From Candidatus Bathyarchaeota archaeon (lineage in GTDB: Archaea; Thermoproteota; Bathyarchaeia; TCS64), in assembly GCA_030691555.1 (NCBI GenBank), contig JAUYEB010000025.1, positions 1-5,686 on the forward strand: 5,686 bases of DNA. Reading direction: 5' to 3'. Shown here piece after piece: positions 5,616-5,686 of the stretch. Both the position numbers and the translations under genes were made by a program. Position 1 is the stretch's first letter, and every line of letters starts with the position of its first letter. The notes under the pieces are model-generated. The model saw only the letters and a program-made list of their open reading frames with translations. It did no database searches and was not told the origin of the DNA.

Positions 5616-5623
5616 CCGCCCCG
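5546..5623 (+). other. GC-rich region able to fold into a long stem, candidate structured RNA or regulatory DNA
   Basis: CGGGGCGGGGGG (5546-5557) can pair with CTCCCCGCCCCG (5612-5623) over 12 bases with one G-U pair. Inside, ACGTC (5558-5562) pairs with GACGT (5568-5572) around a 5-base loop. The 5' arm begins close to where transcription from the TATA-like box at 5515-5522 would start. There is no open frame of note here. With such GC-rich sequence, pairing by chance is likely enough that I treat this as a candidate only. Confidence 0.25.
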
Positions 5624-5636
5624 CCTTCTCGTAACC

Positions 5637-5644
5637 GATAAAAA
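5637..5644 (+). promoter_or_regulatory. TATA box for the gene leaving the right edge
   Basis: GATAAAAA is centred about 26 bases before a GTG at 5667 and 34 before an ATG at 5675. It is the strongest AT-rich element in the right end and implies a plus-strand gene starting within the last 20 bases. Confidence 0.5.
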
Positions 5645-5666
5645 CAGGGGTTCCCCCGATCCCCCC

Positions 5667-5686
5667 GTGAGACTATGGTTAGGACC
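5667..5686 (+). CDS. Start of an unidentified gene (3' partial)
   Basis: Only the first few codons lie in the window, so no product can be given. Two starts compete in different frames. GTG at 5667 would begin MRLWLG and fits the leaderless TATA spacing seen for other genes here. ATG at 5675 would begin MVRT with a leader of about eight bases. Choosing between them needs the sequence to the right. Confidence 0.3.

Noticed and set aside
1..5686. Mobile elements, CRISPR arrays, tRNA or rRNA genes, or a defence system
   Set aside because: No transposase or integrase motifs, spaced direct repeats, cloverleaf sequences or rRNA-like segments were seen by eye. Apart from the candidate regulatory module, the content is ordinary chromosomal genes.

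Overview
The window is GC-rich archaeal DNA, most likely from a thermophile-like member of the Thermoproteota / Nitrososphaeria side of the archaea, although the lineage cannot be fixed from the sequence alone. The evidence is a bifunctional phosphoglucose/phosphomannose isomerase of the archaeal type, a SPOUT RNA methylase of the archaeal/eukaryotic MTH1/SPOUT1 family, heavy use of AGG (Arg) and ATA (Ile) codons in an otherwise GC-rich gene set, and AT-rich TATA boxes about 25-31 bases upstream of start codons with almost no 5' leader.

Layout from left to right. An M20 metallo-hydrolase of the YgeY/ArgE/DapE type enters from outside the window and ends at 1174. A PGI/PMI sugar isomerase (1212-2258) follows under its own TATA box. 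Next comes a two-gene unit: an uncharacterised 173-residue protein (2297-2818) overlapped by a SPOUT-family RNA methyltransferase (2793-3635), which starts at TTG with an internal Shine-Dalgarno. Then come a small membrane-anchored winged-helix protein (3670-4113), two overlapping perfect palindromes (4115-4139) and a small Ser/Thr/Asn-rich membrane protein (4189-4584). On the minus strand a PfkB-family kinase (5460-4576) runs convergently into that gene and overlaps it by 9 bases. The last 226 bases hold the kinase promoter, a GC-rich region with inverted repeats, and a second promoter for a gene that leaves the window to the right.

How the genes may work together. The isomerase interconverts hexose phosphates, and the kinase most resembles archaeal myo-inositol kinase-type PfkB proteins, so both may touch sugar- or inositol-phosphate metabolism; this is inference from family. 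The uncharacterised protein and the SPOUT methylase are probably cotranscribed and may share an RNA-related role. The most interesting unit is the membrane-tethered winged-helix protein, the palindromic operator-like site directly after it, and the putative surface protein downstream. Together they look like a membrane-bound one-component regulator next to its target. I see no mobile elements, CRISPR arrays, tRNAs or rRNAs.
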